From CAYMCO01 sp964388955 (GTDB lineage: Bacteria > Chloroflexota > Anaerolineae > Anaerolineales > E44-bin32), in assembly GCA_964388955.1 (NCBI GenBank), contig CAYMCO010000005.1:131005-195004 (forward strand): a DNA stretch of 64,000 bases. The letters are read 5' to 3'. The position numbers and the translations under genes were made by a program. Position 1 is the stretch's first letter; every line of letters starts with the position of its first letter. This document shows positions 44,649-52,535 of this stretch, piece after piece. Under the pieces are notes generated by a model. That model worked only from the letters and a program-made list of their open reading frames with translations. It searched no databases and had not been told where the DNA came from.

Positions 44649-44999
44649 CTACGCCCCCATCGCCTCTTCCACTACCGCGGTGAATGTGTTCGGATCGCGG
44701 ACCGCAATATCTGCCAGCATCTTCCGGTTCAAGCGAATATCCGCCTGCTTCAGGCCGTGAATCAAGCGACTGTAGGTGGTCCCGTTTTGGCGGGCCGCAG
44801 CGTTGATGCGTGCGATCCACAACCGCCGCAAGTCCCGCTTGCGCCGCTTGCGATCCCGGTACGCGTTCCACAGGCTCTTCATCAACGCCTCATTGGCGCG
44901 CCGGAAGGTGCGATGCCGGGTATCGTACATGCCTTTGGTCAGCTTGAGTGTCTTCTTATGTCTGCGGCGGCTCTTGCCCCCGCCCTTTACTCTGGTCAC
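44649..44999 (-). CDS. rplT: 50S ribosomal protein L20
   Basis: A 116-residue very basic protein: 'TRVKGGGKSRRRHKKTLKLT' at the N terminus, 'RDRKRRKRDLRRLWIARINA', 'YSRLIHGLKQADIRLNRKML' and 'ADIAVRDPNTFTAVV'. L20 binds 23S rRNA during early 50S assembly. It is the last gene of the infC-rpmI-rplT operon, which in other bacteria it represses; any binding site here cannot be seen by eye. Confidence 0.97.
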   Translation of the reverse strand: MTRVKGGGKSRRRHKKTLKLTKGMYDTRHRTFRRANEALMKSLWNAYRDRKRRKRDLRRLWIARINAAARQNGTTYSRLIHGLKQADIRLNRKMLADIAVRDPNTFTAVVEEAMGA

Positions 45000-45087
45000 A
45001 GCTCACTCTCCTGGAGGCCCATGGACGTCGGTGCGGCGCACACACCCGTTATGAACGTCCGAAGGCCGCACGTTTGCCTCGAACGGG

Positions 45088-45345
45088 TCAGCTCCCGCTG
45101 CGGGAGTTGGGATTGGCCTTGTAGCGGCTCAAGTAGGGAGCGAGCCGCCGAACCCGGCGGGCGATCTTCTGTCCCTTCACCGGCAGCATCTGATCGAACT
45201 GGGCTTTGGTGCGTCTGGACTTCTTGCGCCGCAGGTGGCTCTTTCCGCCCTTGGTGCGGACCACTTTGCCGCCGCCGGTCACCCGAAAGCGCTTGGCCGT
45301 CGCCTTGTGGGTCTTCAATTTGAACTTGCCCTTCTTCTTTCCCAC
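45088..45345 (-). CDS. rpmI: 50S ribosomal protein L35
   Basis: 'KLKTHKATAKRFRVTGGGKV' and 'HLRRKKSRRTKAQFDQMLPV' identify L35. The GTG at 45345 has AAGGAG 7 bases upstream and gives 85 residues; L35 is usually about 65, and the surplus is a basic C-terminal tail ('APYLSRYKANPNSRSGS') with Ser and Asn. It sits between infC and rplT in the conserved order. Confidence 0.95.
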   Translation of the reverse strand: MGKKKGKFKLKTHKATAKRFRVTGGGKVVRTKGGKSHLRRKKSRRTKAQFDQMLPVKGQKIARRVRRLAPYLSRYKANPNSRSGS

Positions 45346-45429
45346 CTGGTCTCTCCTTCCAGACAACTCCCGCGGACGCCGTGACTGTCCGCGGGACGGA
45401 ATGCTACACCTGTGGCGTTGTATCTGCGC

Positions 45430-45948
45430 TCAGCCGCCTTGCAGCGGCGCGAGCACCATCAACATCGTCCGCCCTTCCATCGATGGAACCTGCTCAATCT
45501 TACCGACGTCAGACAGTTCCTCCGCGATCTGCTGCAGATCTTCGAGCGCGATCTCCGGGTAGGTGATCTCTCTGCCCCGGAAACGGATGCGCACCTTGAC
45601 CTTCTTTCCCTCTTCCAGCCAGCGGCGCGCGTCCCGCACCTTGAATGACTTGTGATGGTCAGAGGTCTTCGGCCTCAGGCGGATCTCTTTGATTTCGACC
45701 TTGGACTGGGCCTTGCGCGCCTGTCGATCCTTCTTGGCTTTTTCGTAAAGGAATTTCCCGTAGTCGAGCACTCGGCATACCGGCGGGTCCGCGTTCGGCG
45801 CCACTTCAACCAGGTCCAAATTCGCCTCGACAGCCTTCTGGCGCGCCTCCTGTATCGGAACCACTCCCTCGTTTTCTCCGTCGGGCCCGATCAGGCGGAC
45901 TTGCGGTGCGCGGATTTGCTCATTGATGCGATATTCCGATGTGCTTAT
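45430..45948 (-). CDS. infC: translation initiation factor IF-3, probable AUA start
   Basis: IF-3 keeps the 30S subunit free and proofreads the start codon. The frame contains 'YRINEQIRAPQVRLIGPDGE', 'VCRVLDYGKFLYEKAKKDRQ', 'EIKEIRLRPKTSDHHKSFKV' and 'RGREITYPEIALEDLQQIAE', the two IF-3 domains. Upstream there is no ATG, GTG or TTG with a ribosome site near the expected N terminus, but AAGGAG stands 4 bases before ATA at 45948, giving a normal 172 residues ('xSTSEYRINEQ'). infC is known for rare starts (AUU in E. coli) that IF-3 itself discriminates against, so an AUA start suggests the same autoregulation. A GTG at codon 20 of the longer frame is the alternative. Confidence 0.9.
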   Translation of the reverse strand: MSTSEYRINEQIRAPQVRLIGPDGENEGVVPIQEARQKAVEANLDLVEVAPNADPPVCRVLDYGKFLYEKAKKDRQARKAQSKVEIKEIRLRPKTSDHHKSFKVRDARRWLEEGKKVKVRIRFRGREITYPEIALEDLQQIAEELSDVGKIEQVPSMEGRTMLMVLAPLQGG

Positions 45949-46301
45949 CTCTCGCTCCTTCTCGCCTCGCCGTTCGCGTTTCACCTGCCGCCTGGTGACG
46001 CAGGCGCTGCGATCATACCATGATAAATGGCGTAGCGTCAAATAACGGGGGAATGAGTGAGTAGGGATCAGTGAGTGGAGTGAGTGGGGATTGGGAGGCA
46101 GGGAAGACGGGGAGCGGGGATGCTGGGGAGCGGGGAAGAAGAGGTCGGGTTGCGGGGTCGCGGGTTACATGTTGCATGTTGCGGGTTCCAGGTTCTCTTG
46201 CCGGCGCAGGCAGCGCGACAAGCGGCAAGAGCGTGGGAGCTCGGGCTTGCCCTCCCATGTAGGGCGGCTTTGCCAGCCGCCGATCTCACCGCCCATCGCT
46301 C
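45949..46301. other. intergenic region between infC and the polymerase gene
   Basis: About 350 bases without a supported gene. It has repetitive words: GGGATCAGTGAGTGGAGTGA near 46065 (similar to text near 29815-29835 and 50565) and ACATGTTGCATGTTGCGGGT near 46167. A 7-bp hairpin at 46263-46281 just beyond the polymerase stop could terminate it weakly. Confidence 0.4.
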
Positions 46302-48680
46302 TTAGGCCGCGGCGAGGAGCGGCCGCTCCTGGGAGGCCCAGGCCGGGATTCTCGGGGGGAGGTCCACGCGGTAGCAGTGCGCGCCCGGGGACACGGGGCC
46401 CTGCCATGCCAGCAGGGGCAGGCGACCGTCCACATGGCGCGGCGGCAGGGTCCCGGGCGGGCCCCAGTATCCGGCGTTCCCCAGCAGCCAGCGATCCACC
46501 GTCTGCCGGTCGACGTCCACCGCCGCCAGCACGCTCTCCACCGCCCGCAGCATTAATTCAGTGTAGGCCCGGCAGTCATAGGGCGCGTCACCCTCGATCA
46601 GCTCCCAGGCGCGCGCTCTCTCCGGGCCGGGCATGAGCACGAAACGCAGCGGCTCGCCCGGCGCCAGATCCACGCCGTTCCGCACCAACTGCCGCGCCAC
46701 GCGCGCCGCGACGGTGCGCACCACAAATTCCTCCGGCTTGCGGGACAGCCGCTGGCGCATCACCAACCCGTCCAGCGGCGCGCCCCCGGCGCGCAGCAGC
46801 TGCAATCGAGCCTGAGCGTAGGCCACCGCCTCGGGCAGGCGGGCGCGGAACCCCGCCGCGTCCCGGCCTTCGGCCAGGATCTCCAGCAACCCCAATTGCG
46901 TCTCCTTGATGAAGGGGGGAGTGTCGCGCCGCCGCGCCTCGATGCCGCGCACCTTCAGCGTGCCATCCTCATAGGCGCCAAAATAGCGATTCGCCACCGC
47001 CCAACGGGGGTCAGTCCGGGAGGGCAGGAACGCCACCCATCGATACACACCCTCCAGCGAAATCTCCAGCCCGGTTTGATGGCGGATGTCCTCCATCAGG
47101 CCCTCGTAGTCCGGCCGCCCCTCGGCGTCCGGCTTCTCAATCCACAGCCCGTCGACATAGGCATGCAGCACGCGAAAACCGCGCGCCTCAACCAGTTCCT
47201 TGGCTCGCAGCAGGATTTCGCGGCCGTAGGCGGTGACCGCCTCATGGGCCTCGATGCGCCCGAAGCGAGCGTTCTTGTATCCCAGATAGCCGAAGCACGT
47301 CACCAGCAGCCACTTGTGGGCGGAGTAGCGCCGCCGGTAGGTTTCCACGTGCGGGTCGTCCTCGGGCAATGCCCGGATGAGCGCCTTGTATTGCTTGCGC
47401 TTCTCCAGCAAGGGCGCAAGGGTCTCCGGCACCAGGCCGTAGCGATGATGGCACACGTGCGTGCCCAACTCCGGGACGAACTCCCCCTCACAGCACTTCG
47501 CGCCCACCGTCTCCGGTGAGATGTTGTAATGCACCATAATGCTGGGATACATGGCGGTGAAATCGAGCTCCGCCACATGCTGGTGCAGCCCGGGGATCGG
47601 CGCGTACACCAGCCCGCCCTTATCCGCCCGCAGCAGCTGCATGCCGGTTTTCAGCCTCTCGGGATGGCGCTTTTGCCAGGGCACCAGCACGCCGCGCCGC
47701 AGCGCGGTGGCCACCTGCATGGCGCTGATCCCGGTGCCGGTCGAGACGCGCGCCACCGTCTGCACGGGCAATCCGGTCAGGCGCGCGATTTCCAGCGAAC
47801 CGTCCATGCCGTAATCATCGGCCAAGAACGCGTTGCGGAAATCCAGGTGCCAGCGGCCGAAGAGAAAATGCTGCTCATTGCGAAACACAACCCGGCCGTA
47901 GGAAAAATAGGAATGCGCCGGCTTATGGCCGACATCTTTGCCCCGGTCCCGGTTCAGCGGCAGTGGGATGCCATAGTGGCGCGACAGCGCCATCAGGCGG
48001 GGGATGATGTAATTGTCGCCGTAGACGCTGATCAGCACGTCAGGGTCGAAACGCTCCAGCAGATGGCGCACCCCCAACACCAGATCGCGCCCGTGCCGGC
48101 GCGCAAACTGATAGCTCCGTCCATCGATCTCCACCAGCAAATCCCCGCGGTGGCCGCGCCCGGGGTCGCGCTGCCCCCCGCTCAAGCGCAGAGTCATGAT
48201 CCGCAGCGGCGGCAGGCGGTACTCGATCTCCCAAGGAGAATCGAGCGCTTCGATGCCCTGCACCTGGTTTCCCTCATGATCGACGGCGCAGTAAGCCAGC
48301 GGAAACACCTCCCGTGCCAGCACATAACGCTGCGGGATGGGGATATCCGCGTCGTAGTACGCCAGGTCCGGAAAGCGATCGGCGCATTCGCGGAACAGGC
48401 GCTCCAGCGCGCCGGGCACATGCACCCGGACTTCAAGCACCTCGATCTCCCGGTCCAAGAAAAGGTCACGCCGTTCGCTGCGGCACAGGTCCACCGGCGC
48501 GCGCCGCGCCCGCAGCATCTGGCACAGACGATGCAGTTCGGCATGCGGCCCGCGGGCGTAGAAAGCCGGGCTGAAGCGGTCGTACAAACTGTGGGCCTCC
48601 CCTCCTTCATCGATGAGCCAGATACGCATGCCGCGACCGGAGGGATAAGCGTCAAACAACCAACCAAAAGTGGTGGGCAC
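46302..48680 (-). CDS. family-B DNA polymerase, proofreading motifs degenerate
   Basis: A 792-residue family-B polymerase. Polymerase motif A is 'DFTAMYPSIMVHYNISPET' (about residue 370), motif B 'KWLLVTCFGYLGYKNARFGR' (about 455) and motif C 'HAYVDGLWIEK' (about 507). In motif C the usual Asp-Thr-Asp is Tyr-Val-Asp, so the second, catalytic aspartate is kept and the first lost. In the N-terminal exonuclease region I see 'RIMTLRLSGG' where 'FDIE'-type Exo I belongs, so its Asp and Glu are absent; 'YGDNYIIP' may be a relic of Exo II. Proofreading is thus doubtful. GTG start with GGAGGG. It is the last gene of the cassette with a RecA-like protein and a damage box, suggesting translesion or repair synthesis. 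Confidence 0.88.
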   Translation of the reverse strand: MPTTFGWLFDAYPSGRGMRIWLIDEGGEAHSLYDRFSPAFYARGPHAELHRLCQMLRARRAPVDLCRSERRDLFLDREIEVLEVRVHVPGALERLFRECADRFPDLAYYDADIPIPQRYVLAREVFPLAYCAVDHEGNQVQGIEALDSPWEIEYRLPPLRIMTLRLSGGQRDPGRGHRGDLLVEIDGRSYQFARRHGRDLVLGVRHLLERFDPDVLISVYGDNYIIPRLMALSRHYGIPLPLNRDRGKDVGHKPAHSYFSYGRVVFRNEQHFLFGRWHLDFRNAFLADDYGMDGSLEIARLTGLPVQTVARVSTGTGISAMQVATALRRGVLVPWQKRHPERLKTGMQLLRADKGGLVYAPIPGLHQHVAELDFTAMYPSIMVHYNISPETVGAKCCEGEFVPELGTHVCHHRYGLVPETLAPLLEKRKQYKALIRALPEDDPHVETYRRRYSAHKWLLVTCFGYLGYKNARFGRIEAHEAVTAYGREILLRAKELVEARGFRVLHAYVDGLWIEKPDAEGRPDYEGLMEDIRHQTGLEISLEGVYRWVAFLPSRTDPRWAVANRYFGAYEDGTLKVRGIEARRRDTPPFIKETQLGLLEILAEGRDAAGFRARLPEAVAYAQARLQLLRAGGAPLDGLVMRQRLSRKPEEFVVRTVAARVARQLVRNGVDLAPGEPLRFVLMPGPERARAWELIEGDAPYDCRAYTELMLRAVESVLAAVDVDRQTVDRWLLGNAGYWGPPGTLPPRHVDGRLPLLAWQGPVSPGAHCYRVDLPPRIPAWASQERPLLAAA

Positions 48681-48683
48681 GCC

Positions 48684-48971
48684 TCAGCCCTCCAGCGATA
48701 GATTCTCGCCATGCAGTTCCGCCAGCAAGGCATCCACCTGCTGGCGCAGCTTCAGCACCTGCTTGTGCTCCTCCAGCAACATGGAGAGCAACATGACCTC
48801 GAAAGGCAGCAGATGCGAGGCGTAGGCAGCCGCCGCCAGGTGCCGGCGCGAGGAGGCGAACAGATCGTCCAGAGCGCGCTGATCCCTCCGGCGCAGGGCG
48901 CGCCGGAAGTGCGCCAGCGATTGCTGTTCCTCGATAAATGCCTGCGTGATAGACGGCAGCGTGCGTCCCAT
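48684..48971 (-). CDS. small helical protein of the polymerase cassette (95 aa)
   Basis: Unrecognised. The 95 residues are almost all predicted helix by pattern: 'ITQAFIEEQQSLAHFRRALR', 'ALDDLFASSRRHLAAAAYAS', 'LPFEVMLLSMLLEEHKQVLK', 'LRQQVDALLAELHG'. The heptad-like spacing at the end suggests a coiled coil. It stops 3 bases before the polymerase start and lies 69 bp after the RecA-like gene, so it is likely a subunit or bridge of that complex, but this is inference from position only. Confidence 0.65.
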   Translation of the reverse strand: MGRTLPSITQAFIEEQQSLAHFRRALRRRDQRALDDLFASSRRHLAAAAYASHLLPFEVMLLSMLLEEHKQVLKLRQQVDALLAELHGENLSLEG

Positions 48972-49040
48972 ATTCGAACCTCGCTCCCGAGCGATCCCGG
49001 CTGGGTTTTCCCCTCCAGCCCGGCCCTCGCTCCTTGATCG

Positions 49041-49640
49041 TTAAAACAATGCCAACTGCGCCTGCGCTTCGGCGGCCGGGGGCCGTGCCAGCCAGGCGAC
49101 ATCCGCTGCGGCCTGCATGCGATCGAGCAGCACCCAGCGGTCTTTGACCAGGTTGCGCGGCTCGCGCGCCCCCACAATCACCGGGCCAGCAGCGGCCAGC
49201 CGTTTGAGGTGCGCCAGGGCGCCGACCAGCAGCCGCTCGGCATCGCGCAATGGCACGCTCTCGTCGTAAAAGGTGGTCAGCAGGTCAAGCACAAAGAGCG
49301 GCTCAGGGTTGGCGGGGGAACTCTCGATCAGCTGGGCCAGTTGAAAACAGGTAAAGGCCCGCGAAAGCCGGATGCGCTCCAGAACCGCGTAGGGATGCGT
49401 GCTCAGGCCCCGGGCCATACGCGCCACAAAGTAGCCATCGAACCGGTTTCCCCCGTCAAAAACCCGCACCGCCTGGTCCCGCACCGCCACCACGGTGAGC
49501 ATCGCCAGTAAAGCGCGTGTCGGTGTGTCCGCTCCCCAGAAAAGCGACAGCCGCGGCTGCAGCAGCGCCTCCATCAGCGCCGGGTCCCGCGCCGGGCCCG
49601 GCAGATCGACTGCCGGTGAAACGGCCAGCCTGCGTCCCAT
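49041..49640 (-). CDS. RecA/Rad51-like protein lacking a P-loop, with C-terminal clamp-binding motif
   Basis: A 199-residue protein following the RecA/Rad51 core order: 'LSLFWGADTPTRALLAMLTV' where Walker A belongs (GxxxxGK[ST] absent), 'AVRVFDGGNRFDGYFVARMA' as the next strand and helix, 'LERIRLSRAFTCFQLAQLIE' resembling Rad51 'NIYVARAYN', and 'LFVLDLLTTFYDESVPLRDA' as Walker-B-like strand. The last five residues are QLALF, matching the bacterial sliding-clamp box QL[SD]LF. ImuA, the RecA-like partner in mutasomes, is a functional analogue to consider. Start at ATG 49640 (GGAGG 6 bases before); an ATG 30 bases upstream overlaps the operator's flank and lacks a site. Confidence 0.7.
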   Translation of the reverse strand: MGRRLAVSPAVDLPGPARDPALMEALLQPRLSLFWGADTPTRALLAMLTVVAVRDQAVRVFDGGNRFDGYFVARMARGLSTHPYAVLERIRLSRAFTCFQLAQLIESSPANPEPLFVLDLLTTFYDESVPLRDAERLLVGALAHLKRLAAAGPVIVGAREPRNLVKDRWVLLDRMQAAADVAWLARPPAAEAQAQLALF

Positions 49641-49675
49641 TCCAAGCCTCCATCGCCGAAAGGCGTTCATTGATC

Positions 49676-49689
49676 AGAACATTTGTTCT
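49676..49689 (-). promoter_or_regulatory. LexA-type damage box upstream of the polymerase cassette
   Basis: AGAACATTTGTTCT, a 5-4-5 inverted repeat of the form GAACN4GTTC, known as the LexA box of Gram-positive bacteria and relatives. It lies 36 bases before the ATG of the RecA-like gene, over the likely promoter. The same 14 bases recur at 54176-54189 inside another promoter. No clear -35/-10 pair is visible here. Confidence 0.7.
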
Positions 49690-49755
49690 ATTTCTACCGA
49701 AAAAGGAGGCGCAAGTCATCCCCCATGAGGGTGAACTCTGTGGGGAACCTTCATC

Positions 49756-49775
49756 CCTCCCCCGCGCGGGGGAGG
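49756..49775. terminator. perfect 20-bp palindrome after plsC
   Basis: CCTCCCCCGCGCGGGGGAGG reads the same on both strands. It lies 7 bases beyond the acyltransferase stop, between that gene and the damage box. There is no T-run, but the position suggests a terminator protecting the SOS promoter from read-through. Confidence 0.5.
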
Positions 49776-49781
49776 AAAGGC

Positions 49782-50450
49782 TCAGGTCCCGGAGGTGTTC
49801 AGCAATTCCCGCGTGCGCGGGTGACCGGCGTAGACGCCGCGATATTCCGGGGGCAGCAACGCGGCGATGTGGCACATCACCTCATCCGCATTGCGCCGCA
49901 AGCTGGCGGAACGGTCGCCGGCATCCAGAGGCGGCAGTTCGAAGAGTTCCCCGAAGCGAACCGTGACGCGCTGGCGACGGAGGCGCAGCAGCGAGCGGAT
50001 GGCAGCCTCCGTACCTGTCAGCGCCACCGGGAGGATGGGCACATCCACGTGATCGACAAGGTAGGCAATGCCCGTCTTGGCGCGGATCAGCCCGCCGGTC
50101 TTGCTGCGGGTCCCCTCGGGCGCCATGCCAAAGACGTTGCCCGCCTCCAGCCACCGAATGGCCCCCTCCAGTGCCTTGCGATCCACCTCCCCCCGCTGGA
50201 TAAAAATCCCGCCCCCCATCCGCAGCAGCGTACCGAAAATGAGGTGCCGCTGCCACTTTTCCGCCGCCCATCCGGTGAGATGCTCGCCGCCCACCAGACC
50301 AAAAATCAGCGGCACGTCAACCAGCCCCAAATGATTGGACGCCATGATGTAGGGCCCCTCGGAAGGCACGTTCCCCAACCCTTCGACCTCTCGTCGGCTG
50401 ACAAGCGCCATTAGTTTGTCGAAGAACCAGCGCAGAAACCTCGCCGTCAT
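49782..50450 (-). CDS. plsC: 1-acyl-sn-glycerol-3-phosphate acyltransferase
   Basis: Adds the second acyl chain in phospholipid synthesis. The 222-residue protein has the catalytic His-x4-Asp in 'MASNHLGLVDVPLIFGLVGG', the glycerophosphate motif 'GIFIQRGEVDRKALEGAIRW', 'FGMAPEGTRSKTGGLIRAKT' and 'DVPILPVALTG'. A ribosome site GGGGGAT stands before the ATG. It is followed by a palindromic terminator, so probably a single-gene unit. Confidence 0.92.
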   Translation of the reverse strand: MTARFLRWFFDKLMALVSRREVEGLGNVPSEGPYIMASNHLGLVDVPLIFGLVGGEHLTGWAAEKWQRHLIFGTLLRMGGGIFIQRGEVDRKALEGAIRWLEAGNVFGMAPEGTRSKTGGLIRAKTGIAYLVDHVDVPILPVALTGTEAAIRSLLRLRRQRVTVRFGELFELPPLDAGDRSASLRRNADEVMCHIAALLPPEYRGVYAGHPRTRELLNTSGT

Positions 50451-50891
50451 GCCATCCCCCGGGGCGGATTAGGACCGATCGAATTGTAAATCCAACGCCG
50501 CCGAGGAACAATGCGCATGGAGAACGCTGCGGGCAATTCACGAACTGTGCCCGGCGATGGGCTGTTCACTGCTCACGGTTGACTCCCCACTGTTTACTGC
50601 TCCCCGCGCAGAGCGCACCGCGCAAAGCACAAAGCCCGCCGGGCCCGTCTTTGTGGTAGCATGATATCCGAGGTTCGGGGGAAAGCACCGAGGTCAGATT
50701 GAGCGGCGTCGTCCACAAGCCACTGCGCGCGCCGGGTGAGCGCCGGCGGACGGAAAACGCACCCGCATCGCAATTGCCGGATCGGTGTTTTCATGCCTGA
50801 CCCGCACCCGGGCGGGCGGTCTATTTTCCGTCCGGATAGCCGCATCGGCACAAGCCAACCGCGATGGCCGCGAAAGGAATAGTGAAGGTAC
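50451..50891. other. intergenic region between plsC and the unknown gene
   Basis: About 440 bases, divergent. No gene is supported. Near 50560-50605 runs of ACTGCTCACGG / CTGTTTACTGCTCCCC resemble degenerate words near 29820 and 46065. Further right are GC palindromes such as CCCGCACCCGGGCGGG. I cannot name a regulatory element. Confidence 0.4.
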
Positions 50892-52358
50892 ATGCAACTG
50901 GCAGACAGTGTTCCGACCCACGCTTGGTGGCGAAAAGTCCGGGTGGCATTCGTACCCGGCCCTATGTCCTCCATCCTGGAGACGGTGATGGATGGTATCT
51001 TGAGGCGCTTTCGGGAAGAGGGCCACGAGGTCCTCACCACGCCCGACGCGGAAACGGAACTGATACTCACCACCGCCCCTTTCGGCGAATCTCTGGGCTG
51101 GCGGCAGGCGCTGTTCTTCTCGGCTCGCCGGCGCTTCAAGATGCTCAAGACACCCACGATCATCACTTTCCTGCACAGCGGCCGAAGGAGATTGCAGGGC
51201 CTGCTGGGGCACTTCCAATCTGCTTTGGAGAAGGATCCACCCGACCCGGCGGATTTTCAGTTCGCCGGCTTGTCCGATAGCTCCCCGGAAGTGCTTATCG
51301 AACAGGGGCAACGGGGAGGGCCGATTCTGGCGCTGGAAAGGGTGCTGCAGGCCCAGGCCAAGAGCATCCGCGTCGTGCTCGTCACCGGCGATGAGGGCCC
51401 GGAGGGCGCCTATCATTTTGACCTCGTCGGGGCGCATCCCATGACCCGGTTGGGTGAGGATCCGAAAGCGTTCTATGCCGATATCGTGCGGCGCATCGTC
51501 ACCGCCATGAGCACGCATGAGATCACCGACCACCGGGTGGTGGGCGACCCTATCCCCAGCGAGCGCTGGGCGCGCGCTCAAGGGCCCATGGCGATGCAGC
51601 GCGCGGGGAAGGAGTTCGGAAAGCGCGATTTCTTCACGGACATGATCCGCATCTCCGACCTTGTGAGCGTACCGGCGGTGTCGGACGCCATCGCCGAGCA
51701 ATACAGCGAGGGCTGCTTCGCCACCTGGGATCCAGAGCTCGAGGCGCTGATATCCACGGTCACCGGGAGCGCAAGACCAGTGGATAAGGGCTCCATCCAG
51801 GACCAGGACCTGGCGGTGATCGTCGGGGTGCGGGACGACGGGGCTGGGGCAAAGGTGCGCCACGTGGAAGGCAAACGGGACGATCCTCCTTCGTCGGAGG
51901 CCGTCGAGATGATCGACATGGACGAACGGTTGCCCGGGATCCGGTTGGGCCCGGATTGGAGTATCCGGGGCGAAGTCCCCGTCGCTCGATCCAAACTGCA
52001 CGGCCACCGGGGCGTCTCGGCCTTCGACCCCAATCTGGTTGAGCACGTGGACCTCGACCCGGCCTATTATCACTATCCCGTGTCGTGCTCCACAGAAGCG
52101 CAGGCCAAAGCCATCAAGATGGCCTTCTCCCGCTCCGAAGCGCTCCAGAATCCCGTTGATCCGCGCCCTCTCGTGTTCACCGTCCTGCCGGGTCACGGGA
52201 TTGTGATCGTCGAAAAGTGGGTGCCCGGAAAGGCGCCCTTCCAGGCAATTTGGGAATCTATGGACAGCGGCGCTCTGCAGATCAGCAGCCGTGTGCCGCA
52301 AGGACCGCTGGAGTACATCCCTTCCGGGGATGGCATGATGGTGCTGCACGCCGAATAG
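50892..52358 (+). CDS. conserved-looking protein of unknown function (488 aa)
   Basis: I do not recognise the family. The 488 residues start 'MQLADSVPTHAWWRKVRVAF' and appear to form alternating strand/helix segments ('VRVAFVPGPMSSILETVMDG', 'IRVVLVTGDEGPEGAYHFDL', 'ADIVRRIVTAMSTHEITDHR'), with a His/Tyr/Asp-rich stretch 'LVEHVDLDPAYYHYPVSCST' towards the end. No signal peptide or membrane span. The frame is uninterrupted and codon-like GC3, and GAAGG stands close before the ATG, so it is a real gene. A GNAT gene follows after 177 bp on the same strand. Confidence 0.7.
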   Translation: MQLADSVPTHAWWRKVRVAFVPGPMSSILETVMDGILRRFREEGHEVLTTPDAETELILTTAPFGESLGWRQALFFSARRRFKMLKTPTIITFLHSGRRRLQGLLGHFQSALEKDPPDPADFQFAGLSDSSPEVLIEQGQRGGPILALERVLQAQAKSIRVVLVTGDEGPEGAYHFDLVGAHPMTRLGEDPKAFYADIVRRIVTAMSTHEITDHRVVGDPIPSERWARAQGPMAMQRAGKEFGKRDFFTDMIRISDLVSVPAVSDAIAEQYSEGCFATWDPELEALISTVTGSARPVDKGSIQDQDLAVIVGVRDDGAGAKVRHVEGKRDDPPSSEAVEMIDMDERLPGIRLGPDWSIRGEVPVARSKLHGHRGVSAFDPNLVEHVDLDPAYYHYPVSCSTEAQAKAIKMAFSRSEALQNPVDPRPLVFTVLPGHGIVIVEKWVPGKAPFQAIWESMDSGALQISSRVPQGPLEYIPSGDGMMVLHAE

Positions 52359-52535
52359 AGCCAAGCCGTAAACCGCGTGGTTCGACAGCGGGGATGAAAT
52401 ATCATCGATCGAATCTTGCGGGCCGTTCGCCTGATTGCCAGCGCGTTCATCAACCTCACCTTCGGGGGCTCGAGTCTCCCCGCCTTGAACCGCCAGCGGG
52501 CAAAGTCCCAGCCCCGCCATCCAGAAGGGAGCGGC

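Noticed and set aside
44776..45562. Plus-strand frames opposite rplT, rpmI and infC
   Set aside because: The minus-strand ribosomal genes and IF-3 are certain; the opposite frames are shadows.
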